Of a DNA stretch of 64,000 bases, positions 54,029 to 63,030 are shown piece by piece (position 1 is the first letter of the stretch; every line of letters starts with the position of its first letter). A program made the translations under genes and the position numbers. Origin of the DNA: Phormidesmis priestleyi ULC007 (GTDB lineage Bacteria > Cyanobacteriota > Cyanobacteriia > Leptolyngbyales > Leptolyngbyaceae). The notes beneath the pieces were generated by a model. The model was not told the origin of the DNA, ran no database searches, and saw only the letters and a list, made by a program, of their open reading frames with translations. The stretch is from NCBI RefSeq assembly GCF_001895925.1, contig NZ_MPPI01000023.1, forward strand, positions 1 to 64,000. The letters run 5' to 3'.

Positions 54029-56496
54029 TAAGTCAAAATCGCACCGCCCATTAAACGCTGATAGCGATATTCAAGTTCGGCTTTCATCGCTGCCCATTTT
54101 TCTAGAGTGGGGTCTTTCTCGATCGTTCTCTCTGCCGCATCTCTCGCAAGTTCCAACACTTCTTGATCTTCGACTAAACTTGCCAGCGCAAAATCTGGTA
54201 AACCTGATTGTCGAGTTCCCAACACTGCACCTGGGCCTCGAAAGCGCATATCCATTTCTGAGATGAAAAACCCGTCTTGAGATTGCTCTAACACCTTGAG
54301 CCGTTGACGAGCCGTTTCGGTTTTAGAACTGCTCATCAGCAGACAAAATGACTGAGCTGCCCCTCGACCGACTCGACCGCGAAGCTGGTGTAGTTGTGAC
54401 AGCCCAAAGCGATCGGCGTGTTCGATCAGCATGACTGACGCGTTGGGCACATCAACCCCCACTTCGACCACTGTTGTAGACACCAGAATTTGAGTTTGGT
54501 TCTCTCGAAATTGAGTGATTGACTCGTCTTTCTCAGCAGAGGTCATTCGCCCATGCAGCAAGCCGACTTTGAATTCGGGAAAGACCTTTTCTTGAAGTTC
54601 TTGATGTTCGTCGATCGCAGATTTCAAATCCAATTTTTCTGACTCTTCAACTAAAGGCAAGACCACATAAATCTGGCGACCCTGCGCGACTTCACGACGC
54701 ATTAGCTCATAGGCTTTTAACCGTTCTCGCCCCACTAGAACGGTGGTTTTAATCGCCTTTCGACCCGGCGGCAGTTCATCAATTTGACTGACATCTAAAT
54801 CGCCGTGAAGCGTCAACGCCAGCGTTCGAGGAATGGGTGTTGCAGTCATCGTCAACACATGAGGATGCTCACCTTTTTGCTGAAGTTTCGCGCGTTGCTG
54901 AACGCCAAAGCGGTGCTGTTCATCAATCACCACTAACCCCAAACGATTGAAGTTCACCGTGTCTTGAATCAGTGCATGAGTTCCGACGAGCAAGGGCAAT
55001 TCTCCGGTTTCAAGCTGGGCGTGAATTTCGCGACGTTTTGCTGCTTTGGTCGAGCCTGTCAGCAACTCCACAGGCAGATTCAGCAAGTTAAACCAACTGA
55101 CCAATTTTCGATAGTGCTGTTCTGATAAAACTTCAGTTGGAGCCATTAATGCGCCTTGATAACCCGACTGAATTGCGGCTAGAAGAGCGATCACGGCAAC
55201 CACGGTTTTTCCTGATCCCACATCGCCCTGAACTAAGCGATTCATTGGGACGGGTTTTTGCAAATCATTCAGAATGTCGTTGACGACTCGATTTTGAGCG
55301 TTTGTGAGTTCAAAAGGCAATTGTTTGTAGAAATCATCAATCAGCTTTCCGGTTGGGGCAACTACGGCACTGGCTTGGATTTGCTGCTGATTTTTGCGAC
55401 GGTTGAGCAAGCCCAGTTGCAGATAGAAAAATTCATCAAACACGAGGCGACGACGGGCAGATTCTAGCGCGTCACTGTCTGGCGGGAAGTGAATTTGAGC
55501 AATTGCCTCGGCGATGCCAATCAAGCCATATTCGTCACGCAAGCCTTTGGGAAGCGCTTCTTGAAGTTGCTCGATCGCTCCCAGCGCCGTGATCATCGTC
55601 CGTCGAACTAATTCTGCGCCAACACCCTCTGTTAGGGCATAAATGGGTACAATTCGCCCTACCGTAAACGAATCGATCGCATCATCAGCCTGACCTAAAA
55701 TCTCTAAATCAGGCGCGTCTAAGGTCATCCCAAACTTGGTTTCTTTGACCAATCCTGATGCTGCGATCGTTGCCCCGACGGGATATTGACGCTTCTGTTG
55801 TTCTTGCCAACCGCGATTGCTGTAGCGGGTTCCGGCAAAAAAGCGGCTGATTTTCATCTGTCCGGTCGAGTCGCGAATCACGAGTTCGACGATCGTCAAC
55901 TTACTATTGCGTGGGCTGGTAAAGCAACTACAGCTTTTGATGGTGCCGATCAGGGTCACGGTTTCACCCGCTTGTAGCTCTCTAATCGTCACCTGACGAG
56001 CATAGTCAAGGTGATCGCGTGGATAGTAATAGAGCATATCTCGCACAGTGAGCAGCCCTAATTTTGCCAGCTTCTCACCGCTTTTGGTGCCAACTCCGGG
56101 GAGATAGGTGAGGGCTTGATCGAGCGAGATGCTGCGGTTGGATTCGACGATCGGACTCGTGCGAGGAGCAGCAACCACTTTTTTAGCGGCAGGCTGGACT
56201 GAGGGTTCTATCGATTTTTTTGCTGTGTCATCGGCTGCCTTTTTGACCTGGTAGAGGAACCGTCGCGTCTCTGCAACCAAATGCTGACGCTGAGAAAATG
56301 TCAGATCACCATATTTGGCAAACTGCGAGGCGATTTCTTGACAGCGTTCTCGATCGGGGCTAGGCAATGCCGCATCCGGTTGACTGAAATTGAGATGCAA
56401 AAATTCGCCGAAGTGGTATTGATTTCCCTCCAGGTTATTAAATCCATGCTCTGCCTCAACCGACAAAGCTTTTTGCAATCTCACCAGATCCATCAT
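54028..56496 (-). CDS. recG: ATP-dependent DNA helicase RecG
   Basis: RecG regresses stalled replication forks and processes D-loops. At 822 aa it is longer than the E. coli protein (693 aa) because of a cyanobacterial N-terminal extension of about 130 residues. Features: helix-hairpin-helix-like YLPGVGTKSGEKLAKLG at about 150, the wedge OB-fold with ETVTLIGTIKSCSC, Walker A LVQGDVGSGKTVVAV, DEQH box LVVIDEQHRFGVQQR, and motif III MTATPIPRTLALT. The helicase C domain has VSTTVVEVGVDVPNAS and HQLRGRVGRGAAQSFC. Its stop codon includes the edge of MITE copy 2. Confidence 0.97.
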   Translation of the reverse strand: MMDLVRLQKALSVEAEHGFNNLEGNQYHFGEFLHLNFSQPDAALPSPDRERCQEIASQFAKYGDLTFSQRQHLVAETRRFLYQVKKAADDTAKKSIEPSVQPAAKKVVAAPRTSPIVESNRSISLDQALTYLPGVGTKSGEKLAKLGLLTVRDMLYYYPRDHLDYARQVTIRELQAGETVTLIGTIKSCSCFTSPRNSKLTIVELVIRDSTGQMKISRFFAGTRYSNRGWQEQQKRQYPVGATIAASGLVKETKFGMTLDAPDLEILGQADDAIDSFTVGRIVPIYALTEGVGAELVRRTMITALGAIEQLQEALPKGLRDEYGLIGIAEAIAQIHFPPDSDALESARRRLVFDEFFYLQLGLLNRRKNQQQIQASAVVAPTGKLIDDFYKQLPFELTNAQNRVVNDILNDLQKPVPMNRLVQGDVGSGKTVVAVIALLAAIQSGYQGALMAPTEVLSEQHYRKLVSWFNLLNLPVELLTGSTKAAKRREIHAQLETGELPLLVGTHALIQDTVNFNRLGLVVIDEQHRFGVQQRAKLQQKGEHPHVLTMTATPIPRTLALTLHGDLDVSQIDELPPGRKAIKTTVLVGRERLKAYELMRREVAQGRQIYVVLPLVEESEKLDLKSAIDEHQELQEKVFPEFKVGLLHGRMTSAEKDESITQFRENQTQILVSTTVVEVGVDVPNASVMLIEHADRFGLSQLHQLRGRVGRGAAQSFCLLMSSSKTETARQRLKVLEQSQDGFFISEMDMRFRGPGAVLGTRQSGLPDFALASLVEDQEVLELARDAAERTIEKDPTLEKWAAMKAELEYRYQRLMGGAILT

Positions 56497-56505
56497 TAAA
56501 AGAGC

Positions 56506-56679
56506 AGACCTCCTGCATGAATAAAATTCTCGATATAAGCTCTCTCAGATTTCGCTCCGTTCAGGTCGGTTTGTGCCCCCTAAATCCCCCATTCTGGGGA
56601 ACTTTGAGAAGACTTGCGGTTTCAAAGTCCCCCAGAATGGGGGATTTAGGGGGCGTTTCCGAATTCGTGCAGGAGGTCT
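56506..56679. mobile_element. MITE-like element with AGACCTCCTGCA ends
   Basis: A 174-bp element downstream of the NUDIX gene and upstream of recG, both on the minus strand. Its ends are inverted repeats AGACCTCCTGCATGAAT (56506) and the complement of ATTCGTGCAGGAGGTCT (56663-56679). Its core is the same CCCCCTAAATCCCCC / GGGGGATTTAGGGGG hairpin as in the other elements. I could not find a convincing target duplication around it. No open reading frame is present. Confidence 0.7.
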
Positions 56680-56714
56680 AGTGAGGGATTAAAAATAGAG
56701 TCTATGGACTATTT

Positions 56715-57176
56715 TTAACCATTTATTGAACCATTTGCTTCGATGAAGTCTAGCAAAATTTGTTGATGAGTTGCGCCCATCGGTCGAACTTGGTTAGCTC
56801 GATCGGAGAAACATTCTCCTCGCACAATATCATCTCGCGAAAGCAATCCCAGATCCCACCCTTCCATTAAAACAAGCTTCTCCAGCCCAACCGTCAGCGG
56901 TGCGTGGAAGACGTGACGAATCACTTTTTCATCGGCGTAGTCCTTGAATCTAGTCACACTCGGCATCGTGTAGCCAATTTCTTCAATCAATTCTCGCACA
57001 ACGGCGACTTCTGAGCTTTCTCCTGGCTCAATGTGTCCCCCAAAAAAGCCCCAACAACCTGGATGGACAATGCGGGGATCGTTGTCTCTAAGCTGCATCA
57101 AAAATCGGTTCTCTCGATAGAGAATGGCGATCGCCACCTGAATCCGATCGTCGCTCCCATTATCCATGCGATTCAT
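56715..57176 (-). CDS. NUDIX hydrolase
   Basis: A 153-aa nucleotide-diphosphate hydrolase. The complete Nudix box GGHIEPGESSEVAVVRELIEEIGY (catalytic Glu residues in REL-EE) is present at about residue 46, after VAIAILYRENRFLMQLRD. The substrate cannot be predicted: the N-terminal shape resembles MutT-like enzymes, but the extra C-terminal part (GWDLGLLSRDDIVRGECF) suggests a specialised role. It is separated by 10 bp from a lipoprotein gene upstream on the same strand. Confidence 0.9.
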   Translation of the reverse strand: MNRMDNGSDDRIQVAIAILYRENRFLMQLRDNDPRIVHPGCWGFFGGHIEPGESSEVAVVRELIEEIGYTMPSVTRFKDYADEKVIRHVFHAPLTVGLEKLVLMEGWDLGLLSRDDIVRGECFSDRANQVRPMGATHQQILLDFIEANGSING

Positions 57177-57185
57177 CCCGGCACA

Positions 57186-57614
57186 CTACACTTTATTGGC
57201 TGAAACGGGTTCGGTGGCTCCTTCTTGCTCAATATAAACTGACCCTCGATCCTGACCATTCAATAGAATACTCTGATAGCGGACTTTTCCGGTGACTTTT
57301 ACCTCAGTTCCGGGGGCGAGGGGCGCACTTTTTGCCACCACCCAAACTTTGCCCGTTGCGTCTTGAAGCTCATAGGCACTCAGACCTGCTAGCGGCGCTT
57401 GAGCACCAACTTTGCCCTGTAAGTGAACTGTAAAATTTGTTTTCTGCTTTTGCAAATCGCTGATTTTGGTGGTGCTAAGGTCTAGGGTCGAAAGCATCGC
57501 TTCAGGACGAAGCTGCGTCTCATCAGCCTGTAAAATCGGACGACTACAGCCCAATAACCCAACCAAAAGAGACAGCCCAAACCCGCGTGTGAGAATTGAG
57601 AAGTGCGATCGCAT
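57186..57614 (-). CDS. lipoprotein with OB-fold-like domain
   Basis: A 142-aa exported lipoprotein. The N-terminus has a basic start, a hydrophobic stretch (GFGLSLLVGLLGC) and the lipobox LLGC (Cys about 23), then a charged region. The C-terminal part (VGAQAPLAGLSAYELQDATGKVWVVAKSAPLAPGTEVKVTG) has the layout of a small OB-fold nucleic-acid-like or tOB domain (DUF4920-like), but this is by shape only. It would be tethered to the plasma or outer membrane. No catalytic motif is visible. It is 10 bp upstream of the NUDIX gene. Confidence 0.75.
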   Translation of the reverse strand: MRSHFSILTRGFGLSLLVGLLGCSRPILQADETQLRPEAMLSTLDLSTTKISDLQKQKTNFTVHLQGKVGAQAPLAGLSAYELQDATGKVWVVAKSAPLAPGTEVKVTGKVRYQSILLNGQDRGSVYIEQEGATEPVSANKV

Positions 57615-57861
57615 GGCTCACCTAACTGCTTTAAAGAACGTCTGCTTCACCATTAGAGTTTGATTTAGCCGCGTTGAAGGACTAGCCGAAAGGCATTACA
57701 AGGTAGACTGAATTTGCGAAACTAGGACAAGTTTGTTGATGTGCTAACACACATCTCCCTATTTTTGCTCAACGATCGTACTCTTCCCTGAACTAAAAGA
57801 TACCCGAAGTATTCAGAATTTTGGATTCGGTCTTTTAACTCAAAATTTATCGCTCACCTTT

Positions 57862-58755
57862 ATGACAGCCCAACTTCTCGACGGCAAAGCTCTGGCTCAA
57901 CGAATGCAGGCAGAGTTAGCCCAACAAGTCAAAGTTTTGCAAGCAAATCACAAGCGTCCGCCAGGTCTAGCAGTTCTGATGGTGGGCGACAATCCAGCGA
58001 GTGCTGCCTATGTGCGAAATAAAGAACGGGCTTGCACGATCGTCGGGATCGCTTCTTATGGCAAACATTTTCCAGCCGATGCGACTCAAGCCGAGTTAGA
58101 ACAGACTATCCACGAACTCAACCAAGACGATCGGGTAGACGGCATTTTAGTCCAGTTACCCCTCCCCGCTCATCTCGATTCTGTAGCGCTGCTCAATCAA
58201 ATCGATCCCGATAAAGATGCAGATGGGTTACACCCCTATAATCTTGGGCGTTTGGTGCGCGGCGAACCCGGCTTGCGAAGCTGCACGCCTGCGGGTGTGA
58301 TGCGGCTTTTAGAAGAATATCAAATTGATCTCAGCGGCAAACAAGCCGTGGTCATCGGTCGGAGTCTTTTGGTCGGCAAACCGATCGCGCTTTTGCTGCT
58401 CGAAGCAGACGCGACGGTGACGATCGCGCACTCTCGATCTCACGATTTGGGGGCGATCGCTCGCAGTGCCGACATTTTAATTGCAGCCGTGGGTCGCCAA
58501 GGGCTAATCACGCCTGAGATGGTTAAACCGGGCGCTGTTGTCGTCGATGTCGGCATTAATCGCATCACCGACGCAACGGGCAAAAGTCGATTAGTGGGAG
58601 ACGTTGACTTTGAGGCAGTCCAACCCGTTGCCGGATATTTAACCCCAGTTCCAGGCGGAGTTGGCGCGATGACTGTGACCATGCTGTTGCACAATACAAT
58701 ATGGAGCTATTCTCAAAAGTTTGCGGGGTCAGTCAGATTGAATTCTGGAACCTGA
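57862..58755 (+). CDS. folD: methylenetetrahydrofolate dehydrogenase/cyclohydrolase FolD
   Basis: Bifunctional enzyme of one-carbon metabolism making 10-formyl-THF from methylene-THF. At 297 aa it fits the family. Key parts seen: [23 protein letters not shown] with the catalytic Tyr/Lys pair (YxxxK form), [26 protein letters not shown], and the NADP loop [25 protein letters not shown] and [18 protein letters not shown] complete the fold. The start is ATG 57862 after a 247-bp spacer that shows no clear promoter. It is 29 bp before crtE on the same strand. Confidence 0.96.
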   Translation: MTAQLLDGKALAQRMQAELAQQVKVLQANHKRPPGLAVLMVGDNPASAAYVRNKERACTIVGIASYGKHFPADATQAELEQTIHELNQDDRVDGILVQLPLPAHLDSVALLNQIDPDKDADGLHPYNLGRLVRGEPGLRSCTPAGVMRLLEEYQIDLSGKQAVVIGRSLLVGKPIALLLLEADATVTIAHSRSHDLGAIARSADILIAAVGRQGLITPEMVKPGAVVVDVGINRITDATGKSRLVGDVDFEAVQPVAGYLTPVPGGVGAMTVTMLLHNTIWSYSQKFAGSVRLNSGT

Positions 58756-58784
58756 AACCCAGAGAAGATGTTAGGAGGGAACCT

Positions 58785-59711
58785 ATGTTAGTGACAGATG
58801 AAACACAATTTTCAAAACGAGCCTCTCAATTTGACTTATGCGCTTATCTATCGACTCGGCAAGAACAGGTAGAAGCTGCCCTCGATCGCTCCCTCCCGGT
58901 GATCTACCCTGAGCAGATTTATGAGGCGATGCGCTATTCGCTGCTGGCAGGTGGCAAGCGGTTGCGTCCGATTCTTTGTCTAGCAACGTGTGAATTGATG
59001 GGCGGCACGATCGAGATGGCCATGCCAACTGCCTGTGCGCTTGAAATGATTCACACCATGTCGCTGATTCACGACGATCTCCCCGCGATGGATAATGACG
59101 ACTATCGGCGGGGCAAGCTGACCAATCACAAAGTTTTTAACGAAGCCGTCGCGATTTTAGCCGGAGATGGCTTGCTGGCATACGCCTTTGAACACATTGT
59201 TGAAGAAACTCAAAACGTTCCGCCCGATCGCTTGATGAAGGTGATTGCCCGTCTCGGTCGCGCAGTGGGTGCGGCTGGGCTGGTCGGTGGGCAGGTCGTC
59301 GATCTGCACTGTGAAGGCGCGTGTGATGTGAAAATTGAAACGTTAAACTTTATTCATGCTCACAAAACGGCTGCCTTACTCGAAGCGTCGGTCGTGAGTG
59401 GCGGCATTATTGCAGGCGCATCAGACGCAGACGTGCAGCGATTGTCTCAATATTCTCAAGCGATCGGGCTGGCTTTTCAAATTGTCGATGATGTGTTAGA
59501 CATCACCTCGACTCAAGAAGAGTTGGGCAAATCGGTCGGAAAAGATTTGCGCGCTCAAAAAGTCACCTATCCTAGCTTTTGGGGCATTGAAGAGTCAAAA
59601 CGCCAAGCCCAACAATTGATCGAGCAAGCCAAATCAGAAGTCGCAGGATATGGCGATCGCGCCTTGCCTCTGATGGCGATCGCCGACTTCATCACCGCCC
59701 GCACTCACTAA
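58785..59711 (+). CDS. crtE: geranylgeranyl diphosphate synthase CrtE
   Basis: Trans-prenyltransferase condensing IPP units to C20 GGPP, the precursor of carotenoids, chlorophyll side chain and quinones. Two aspartate-rich motifs bind the Mg-diphosphate: [12 protein letters not shown] (first DDxxxxD) and [11 protein letters not shown] (second DDxxD). [12 protein letters not shown] and [21 protein letters not shown] also fit. The start is placed at ATG 58785 because AGGAGG lies seven bases before it; an ATG at 58701 falls inside folD. 308 aa is normal. It is followed by a DUF212 membrane protein gene, a common arrangement in cyanobacteria. Confidence 0.95.
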   Translation: MLVTDETQFSKRASQFDLCAYLSTRQEQVEAALDRSLPVIYPEQIYEAMRYSLLAGGKRLRPILCLATCELMGGTIEMAMPTACALEMIHTMSLIHDDLPAMDNDDYRRGKLTNHKVFNEAVAILAGDGLLAYAFEHIVEETQNVPPDRLMKVIARLGRAVGAAGLVGGQVVDLHCEGACDVKIETLNFIHAHKTAALLEASVVSGGIIAGASDADVQRLSQYSQAIGLAFQIVDDVLDITSTQEELGKSVGKDLRAQKVTYPSFWGIEESKRQAQQLIEQAKSEVAGYGDRALPLMAIADFITARTH

Positions 59712-59733
59712 AAAACGCGTCACGCTTTAAACC

Positions 59734-60195
59734 ATGCAGGACTTTGGCGATTTATTGAATAACAGAGTGCTGCTAGTTGCGATTTTTGCTTGTTTATTGA
59801 CTCAAGCAACTAAGCTCATTGTTGAACTGATTAAAAATCACAAGTTAAATTTTCGCGTTGTTGTCGAAAGCGGTGGCATGCCGAGTTCTCACTCTGCGCT
59901 AGTGACCGCGCTGGCGGCTGGCGTGGGACAAACTTCAGGATGGGCCAGCAGTGAGTTTGCGATCGCCACGATCGTCGCCATTGTTGTAATGTATGACGCA
60001 GCAGGCGTTCGTCAAGCTGCCGGAAAGCAAGCTCGAATTTTGAATCAAATCATTGATGAGTTCTTCCAGGGAGAGCATCAATTTGCTGAAGATCGTCTCA
60101 AAGAACTACTAGGACATACGCCCGTTCAAGTCATTGTTGGGTCGATTTTAGGCATCGCTATCTCATTTGGCGCAGAATTTGTATTTGGTCAGTAG
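59734..60195 (+). CDS. divergent PAP2 / DUF212 membrane protein
   Basis: A 153-aa integral membrane protein with about four hydrophobic segments. The motif GGMPSSHSALVTALA carries the Ser-His residues of acid phosphatase (PAP2) type enzymes, and MYDAAGVRQAAGKQARILN contains the second conserved part. This DUF212 family is thought to hydrolyse a phosphate ester of a lipid, but activity is not established. Its position 22 bp downstream of crtE suggests a link to polyprenyl-phosphate metabolism; that is inference. Confidence 0.85.
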   Translation: MQDFGDLLNNRVLLVAIFACLLTQATKLIVELIKNHKLNFRVVVESGGMPSSHSALVTALAAGVGQTSGWASSEFAIATIVAIVVMYDAAGVRQAAGKQARILNQIIDEFFQGEHQFAEDRLKELLGHTPVQVIVGSILGIAISFGAEFVFGQ

Positions 60196-60318
60196 GGCGC
60201 GGTCAAGGGTTGACGAACGGGTTCTTCGCAGCGTAGTTGTTCGCTTGCCCGTGATGCTGGGCACTTCAATCAGGTGCCCTTTGATGTCCGATGAACTGTT
60301 CGCTATCTCCACGAGCCT

Positions 60319-60540
60319 CTACGCAGCTTGAAAAACTTTCGGCTCTGGCAGAGACTTGCCTTCATCCTGAAACATCTCAATCAGTGACTCAATCACTTCT
60401 TGACCGTGCGTTACCGCCTCCTGATAGGTTTTGCCATCGGTGCAAGGTTGCTTCACCACATCGGCAAAATCGGGCAGTATCACCACAAAGCATTGATCAA
60501 CCTCAGACCACTGAATCACCATGCCATACTGTGCGCTCAT
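60319..60540 (-). CDS. hicB: HicB-type antitoxin
   Basis: A 73-aa antitoxin with the HicB fold: QYGMVIQWSEVDQCFVVILPDF, then GKTYQEAVTHGQEVIESLIEMFQDEGKSLP. It would bind HicA and block it. There is no C-terminal DNA-binding extension, which is the short form. Its start overlaps the stop of the upstream hicA by ATGA (60537-60540), so translation is coupled. The 123-bp spacer between it and the DUF212 gene contains nothing recognised. Confidence 0.9.
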   Translation of the reverse strand: MSAQYGMVIQWSEVDQCFVVILPDFADVVKQPCTDGKTYQEAVTHGQEVIESLIEMFQDEGKSLPEPKVFQAA

Positions 60541-60752
60541 TCGTTTCCCTCCTGCGGTTTCTCTAGCTCTGATAAGGCATCTTTGACCTGTTGCTCCAAA
60601 TAGTCTGGGCTATCGTCGCCATCCTTTCGGGCAATAACAATGCGCCCATCCCAATCGGGGTGAAACCAAACCGTGTGGCTCCCTTTTGCCTGTCTGTAGT
60701 CAAACCCAGCTCGTCTCAGAATTTTCTTGAGTTCTCTAATCTTTCTGGGCAT
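60537..60752 (-). CDS. hicA: HicA-type mRNA interferase toxin
   Basis: A 71-aa toxin of the HicA family, double-stranded-RNA-binding fold, which cleaves mRNA when not bound by HicB. It has RELKKILRRAGFDYRQAKGSHTVWFHP with the catalytic His in GSHTVW, and ends with the HicA-typical VKDALSEL. It is the first gene of the hicAB operon, with HicB following and overlapping by four bases. A GGAGGG lies about 20 bases before the ATG, further than is usual. The module is probably a plasmid-like stabilising or stress element in the chromosome. Confidence 0.92.
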   Translation of the reverse strand: MPRKIRELKKILRRAGFDYRQAKGSHTVWFHPDWDGRIVIARKDGDDSPDYLEQQVKDALSELEKPQEGNE

Positions 60753-60803
60753 CGTTGCTCACTATCATTTACCCTCCTTACATTTTGATATTGAATCGAT
60801 CGC

Positions 60804-61538
60804 CTATCGTTCTCCGACCGCAGATGGAGAAATCTGGACGCTAGACTTCAGCAGAGTGACGCGGCGACTGTCTACGACCATGACAGAGAAACCGCGATCG
60901 CTCAAACTCTGCAACATAGAATTTGCTGCCTTTTGATCAGGGGTATGTACGGCTAACAGATAAGGACGCTGCCCGTATGACACTAATCCCACGTCTTTTT
61001 TAAGGGCCTGCTGTAGCTGAGTGGCTAACTCTGGCTTGTTAAAATAGCTCACCAAAACTGCGTAGCCTGCGCCGAGCGGCTGAGGATTATATTTCGAGGA
61101 ATTAGAAGGATTTGTGACCCCTGCTGAGGGGGGATTCGCAATTCTAGCAGGACTTTGAGACGCATTTCCGATCGCAGGTCGTGCCACAAACGCTTGCAGT
61201 CCCACAGTTTCAGTCAGATATTGCGCCCAAGAACTGGCAGTTTCTACGGTGTTAAACCCACTGACGCGAGTCACCACATCATCTAAATAGCGACAAACTG
61301 TGGTGCTGGCGCTGGTGGGCAACACTTTGCGTAACTTGTCTTGAACGTCTGGCGTTTTGCTCACCACCAACAGCAAATATTCGCCAGAGTTGGGGGGCTG
61401 ACACTGCGGATTGGCTTGGGCGATCGCTCCCGATGGGAACTGCAAAGCAAGCGCGTGTGGAATCGCCACCAACAGCCCGACGATCGCGGGGAGTGCCTTC
61501 AATCTAAGCCAATCAGAGCGCACGATCGTCGGGTACAT
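60804..61538 (-). CDS. exported protein of unknown function, SPOR-like pattern
   Basis: A 244-aa protein with an N-terminal hydrophobic segment (ALPAIVGLLVAIPHALALQF) and AIAQANP, a signal peptide with a likely cleavage site. The mature part contains two related segments of about 70 residues (GEYLLLVVSKTPDVQDKLRK and GYAVLVSYFNKPELATQLQQ). In each, a beta-hairpin plus helix shape recalls SPOR-type domains. No catalytic motif is visible. A role in cell-wall or division processes is only an analogy. It lies 51 bp upstream of hicA and 50 bp downstream of ycf54 on the same strand, so an operon is possible. Confidence 0.65.
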   Translation of the reverse strand: MYPTIVRSDWLRLKALPAIVGLLVAIPHALALQFPSGAIAQANPQCQPPNSGEYLLLVVSKTPDVQDKLRKVLPTSASTTVCRYLDDVVTRVSGFNTVETASSWAQYLTETVGLQAFVARPAIGNASQSPARIANPPSAGVTNPSNSSKYNPQPLGAGYAVLVSYFNKPELATQLQQALKKDVGLVSYGQRPYLLAVHTPDQKAANSMLQSLSDRGFSVMVVDSRRVTLLKSSVQISPSAVGER

Positions 61539-61588
61539 AGATTTTTTAGCTGCGAAAAACTAGGTCGGATCAGGAAGTTCGTCAATTA

Positions 61589-61915
61589 TCACGAAACGGC
61601 AGCCAGAGAAGCCAACGGCTGAGGAATCGTTTCTGAAACCTGGAACTCACCTGTGATCACATATTCTAGCCTCAGCTTTAGCCAGGTAATAAATTGTTTA
61701 TTGGTTGACACGATCGCCGCCGCAGGTTGAGGACATTGGACTTTGATCGCCGCTAATTCCGGCGCTTCGAGAAATGCAGGCTGTTTGACGAGCCAGAAAT
61801 CGATTTCTTTTTCGTTTTCCTGATAGTTGCGAGTCCGTTCTTTAAAAATTTCGTCGATCGGTTCGTCTTCGGTCAGAAATTTCTGGCTGGCTAAAACGTA
61901 GTAATAAGTCGTCAT
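61589..61915 (-). CDS. ycf54: Ycf54, factor for the Mg-protoporphyrin monomethyl ester cyclase
   Basis: A 108-aa protein required with AcsF/CycI for ring E formation in chlorophyll biosynthesis, a reaction in the thylakoid membrane or soluble fraction. The start [14 protein letters not shown] and the sequence EIDFWLVKQPAFLEAPELAAIK plus FITWLKLRLEYVITGEF match the Ycf54 family closely. ATG 61915 is the correct start, because it overlaps the pdxJ stop by ATGA; the open frame continues upstream but its text is not family-like. It is found in plants, algae and cyanobacteria. Confidence 0.95.
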   Translation of the reverse strand: MTTYYYVLASQKFLTEDEPIDEIFKERTRNYQENEKEIDFWLVKQPAFLEAPELAAIKVQCPQPAAAIVSTNKQFITWLKLRLEYVITGEFQVSETIPQPLASLAAVS

Positions 61916-62637
61916 CACACTTTCCCTTGAATCACTTGTTTCATTTCTCGGACGGCACGTTCTAACCCCACTAAGGCAGCCCGGCTGATGATTGTATGTC
62001 CAATATTCAATTCTTCCATGCCTGTGAGACATGCGATCGGATAAGCGTTCCAATAAGTAAGTCCGTGTCCGGCGTTGACCCGCAGCCTAGAGGCGATCGC
62101 GTGTTCACATCCTTCTGCTAAGATTTGCAACTCTTTGGCGCGGCTGTCTTCGGTGTGAGCCTCGGCATACTGTCCGGTGTGCAGTTCGATAAATTTAGCA
62201 CCCGTTGCAGCAGAGGCATCGATTTGATGACGATCGGCATCAATAAACAAACTAACCGGAATCTGTGCGTCCTGAAGTTGACTGACCACAAATTTCATGC
62301 GGTCTAGCTGTCCGGCGATATCTAAGCCGCCTTCGGTGGTGACTTCTTCGCGCTTTTCGGGCACGAGCGTCACATAATCGGGTTTGATGGTGAGGGCGAT
62401 CGCCACCATTTCATCAGTCGCTGCCATTTCTAGATTTAAATGCGATCGCACGGTTTGCCGCAATAGTTGCACATCGCGATCTTGAATGTGTCGCCGATCT
62501 TCGCGCAGATGAACGGTGATGCCATCGGCCCCGGCAAGTTCTGCTAAGACAGCCGCCGCGACGGGATCAGGTTCTACCGTGCGTCGGGCTTGCCGAATGG
62601 TGGCAATATGGTCGATGTTGACTCCGAGTGTAGGCAA
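61915..62637 (-). CDS. pdxJ: pyridoxine 5'-phosphate synthase PdxJ
   Basis: Condenses 1-deoxy-xylulose-5-phosphate with 3-amino-2-oxopropyl phosphate to pyridoxine phosphate in the DXP-dependent vitamin B6 pathway. The 240-aa TIM barrel has [15 protein letters not shown] with the conserved His, [27 protein letters not shown] and [16 protein letters not shown]. The phosphate loop is in [14 protein letters not shown]. It is the first gene of an operon with ycf54 (ATGA overlap). The spacer upstream holds nested repeats. Confidence 0.97.
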   Translation of the reverse strand: MPTLGVNIDHIATIRQARRTVEPDPVAAAVLAELAGADGITVHLREDRRHIQDRDVQLLRQTVRSHLNLEMAATDEMVAIALTIKPDYVTLVPEKREEVTTEGGLDIAGQLDRMKFVVSQLQDAQIPVSLFIDADRHQIDASAATGAKFIELHTGQYAEAHTEDSRAKELQILAEGCEHAIASRLRVNAGHGLTYWNAYPIACLTGMEELNIGHTIISRAALVGLERAVREMKQVIQGKV

Positions 62638-63030
62638 GACGGTTGTTCTCCGAAGCTTTCGACCCTGATTTTAACGTGTCTAAGGGGTTGTGATGTTGCT
62701 GAAGTCGCCCTCTCCCCAAGGAGAGGGAACAAGATTGTTAGCTCCCCTCTCCTGCGGCTACCGTGTATGCACAAAGTGATTTAAGTTCAGATTGCTGGGG
62801 GTTTGCCCCCTAAATCCCCCATTCTGGGGGACTTTGACCCAAAACGTTCAGTTTCAAAGTCCCCCAATTTTGGGGGATTTAGGGGGCAAAAGCCGCTCTT
62901 AACGAAGCGAAAGGACTCATGCATACACCGTAGCTCCTGCGGGAGAGGGCTAGGGTGAGGACAGATCTGGCAGTTCACAAATCAGCGGTCAACGATAAAA
63001 TCCTGATGGTGACTTTGTAAAAAATTAAGT
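62638..63030. other. spacer with nested repeats between pdxJ and the DUF62 gene
   Basis: A 393-bp spacer between divergent genes. It contains a CCCTCTCC..GGGAGAGGG repeat at about 62706-62960, interrupted by a MITE at 62758-62933 (next entry). No open frame here resembles a gene. The last 60 bases before 63031 are AT-rich and should hold the promoter of the DUF62 gene. Confidence 0.6.
62758..62933. mobile_element. MITE with CTACSGTGTATGCA ends, nested in another repeat
   Basis: A 176-bp element. Its ends are inverted repeats CTACCGTGTATGCA (left) and the complement of TGCATACACCGTAG (right), differing at one position. Its core is the same CCCCCTAAATCCCCC hairpin as in the other elements. It is flanked by a perfect 9-bp direct repeat CTCCTGCGG (62749-62757 and 62934-62942). 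Removing one repeat and the element rejoins a CTCCTGCGGGAGAGGG sequence of the host repeat. Confidence 0.85.
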
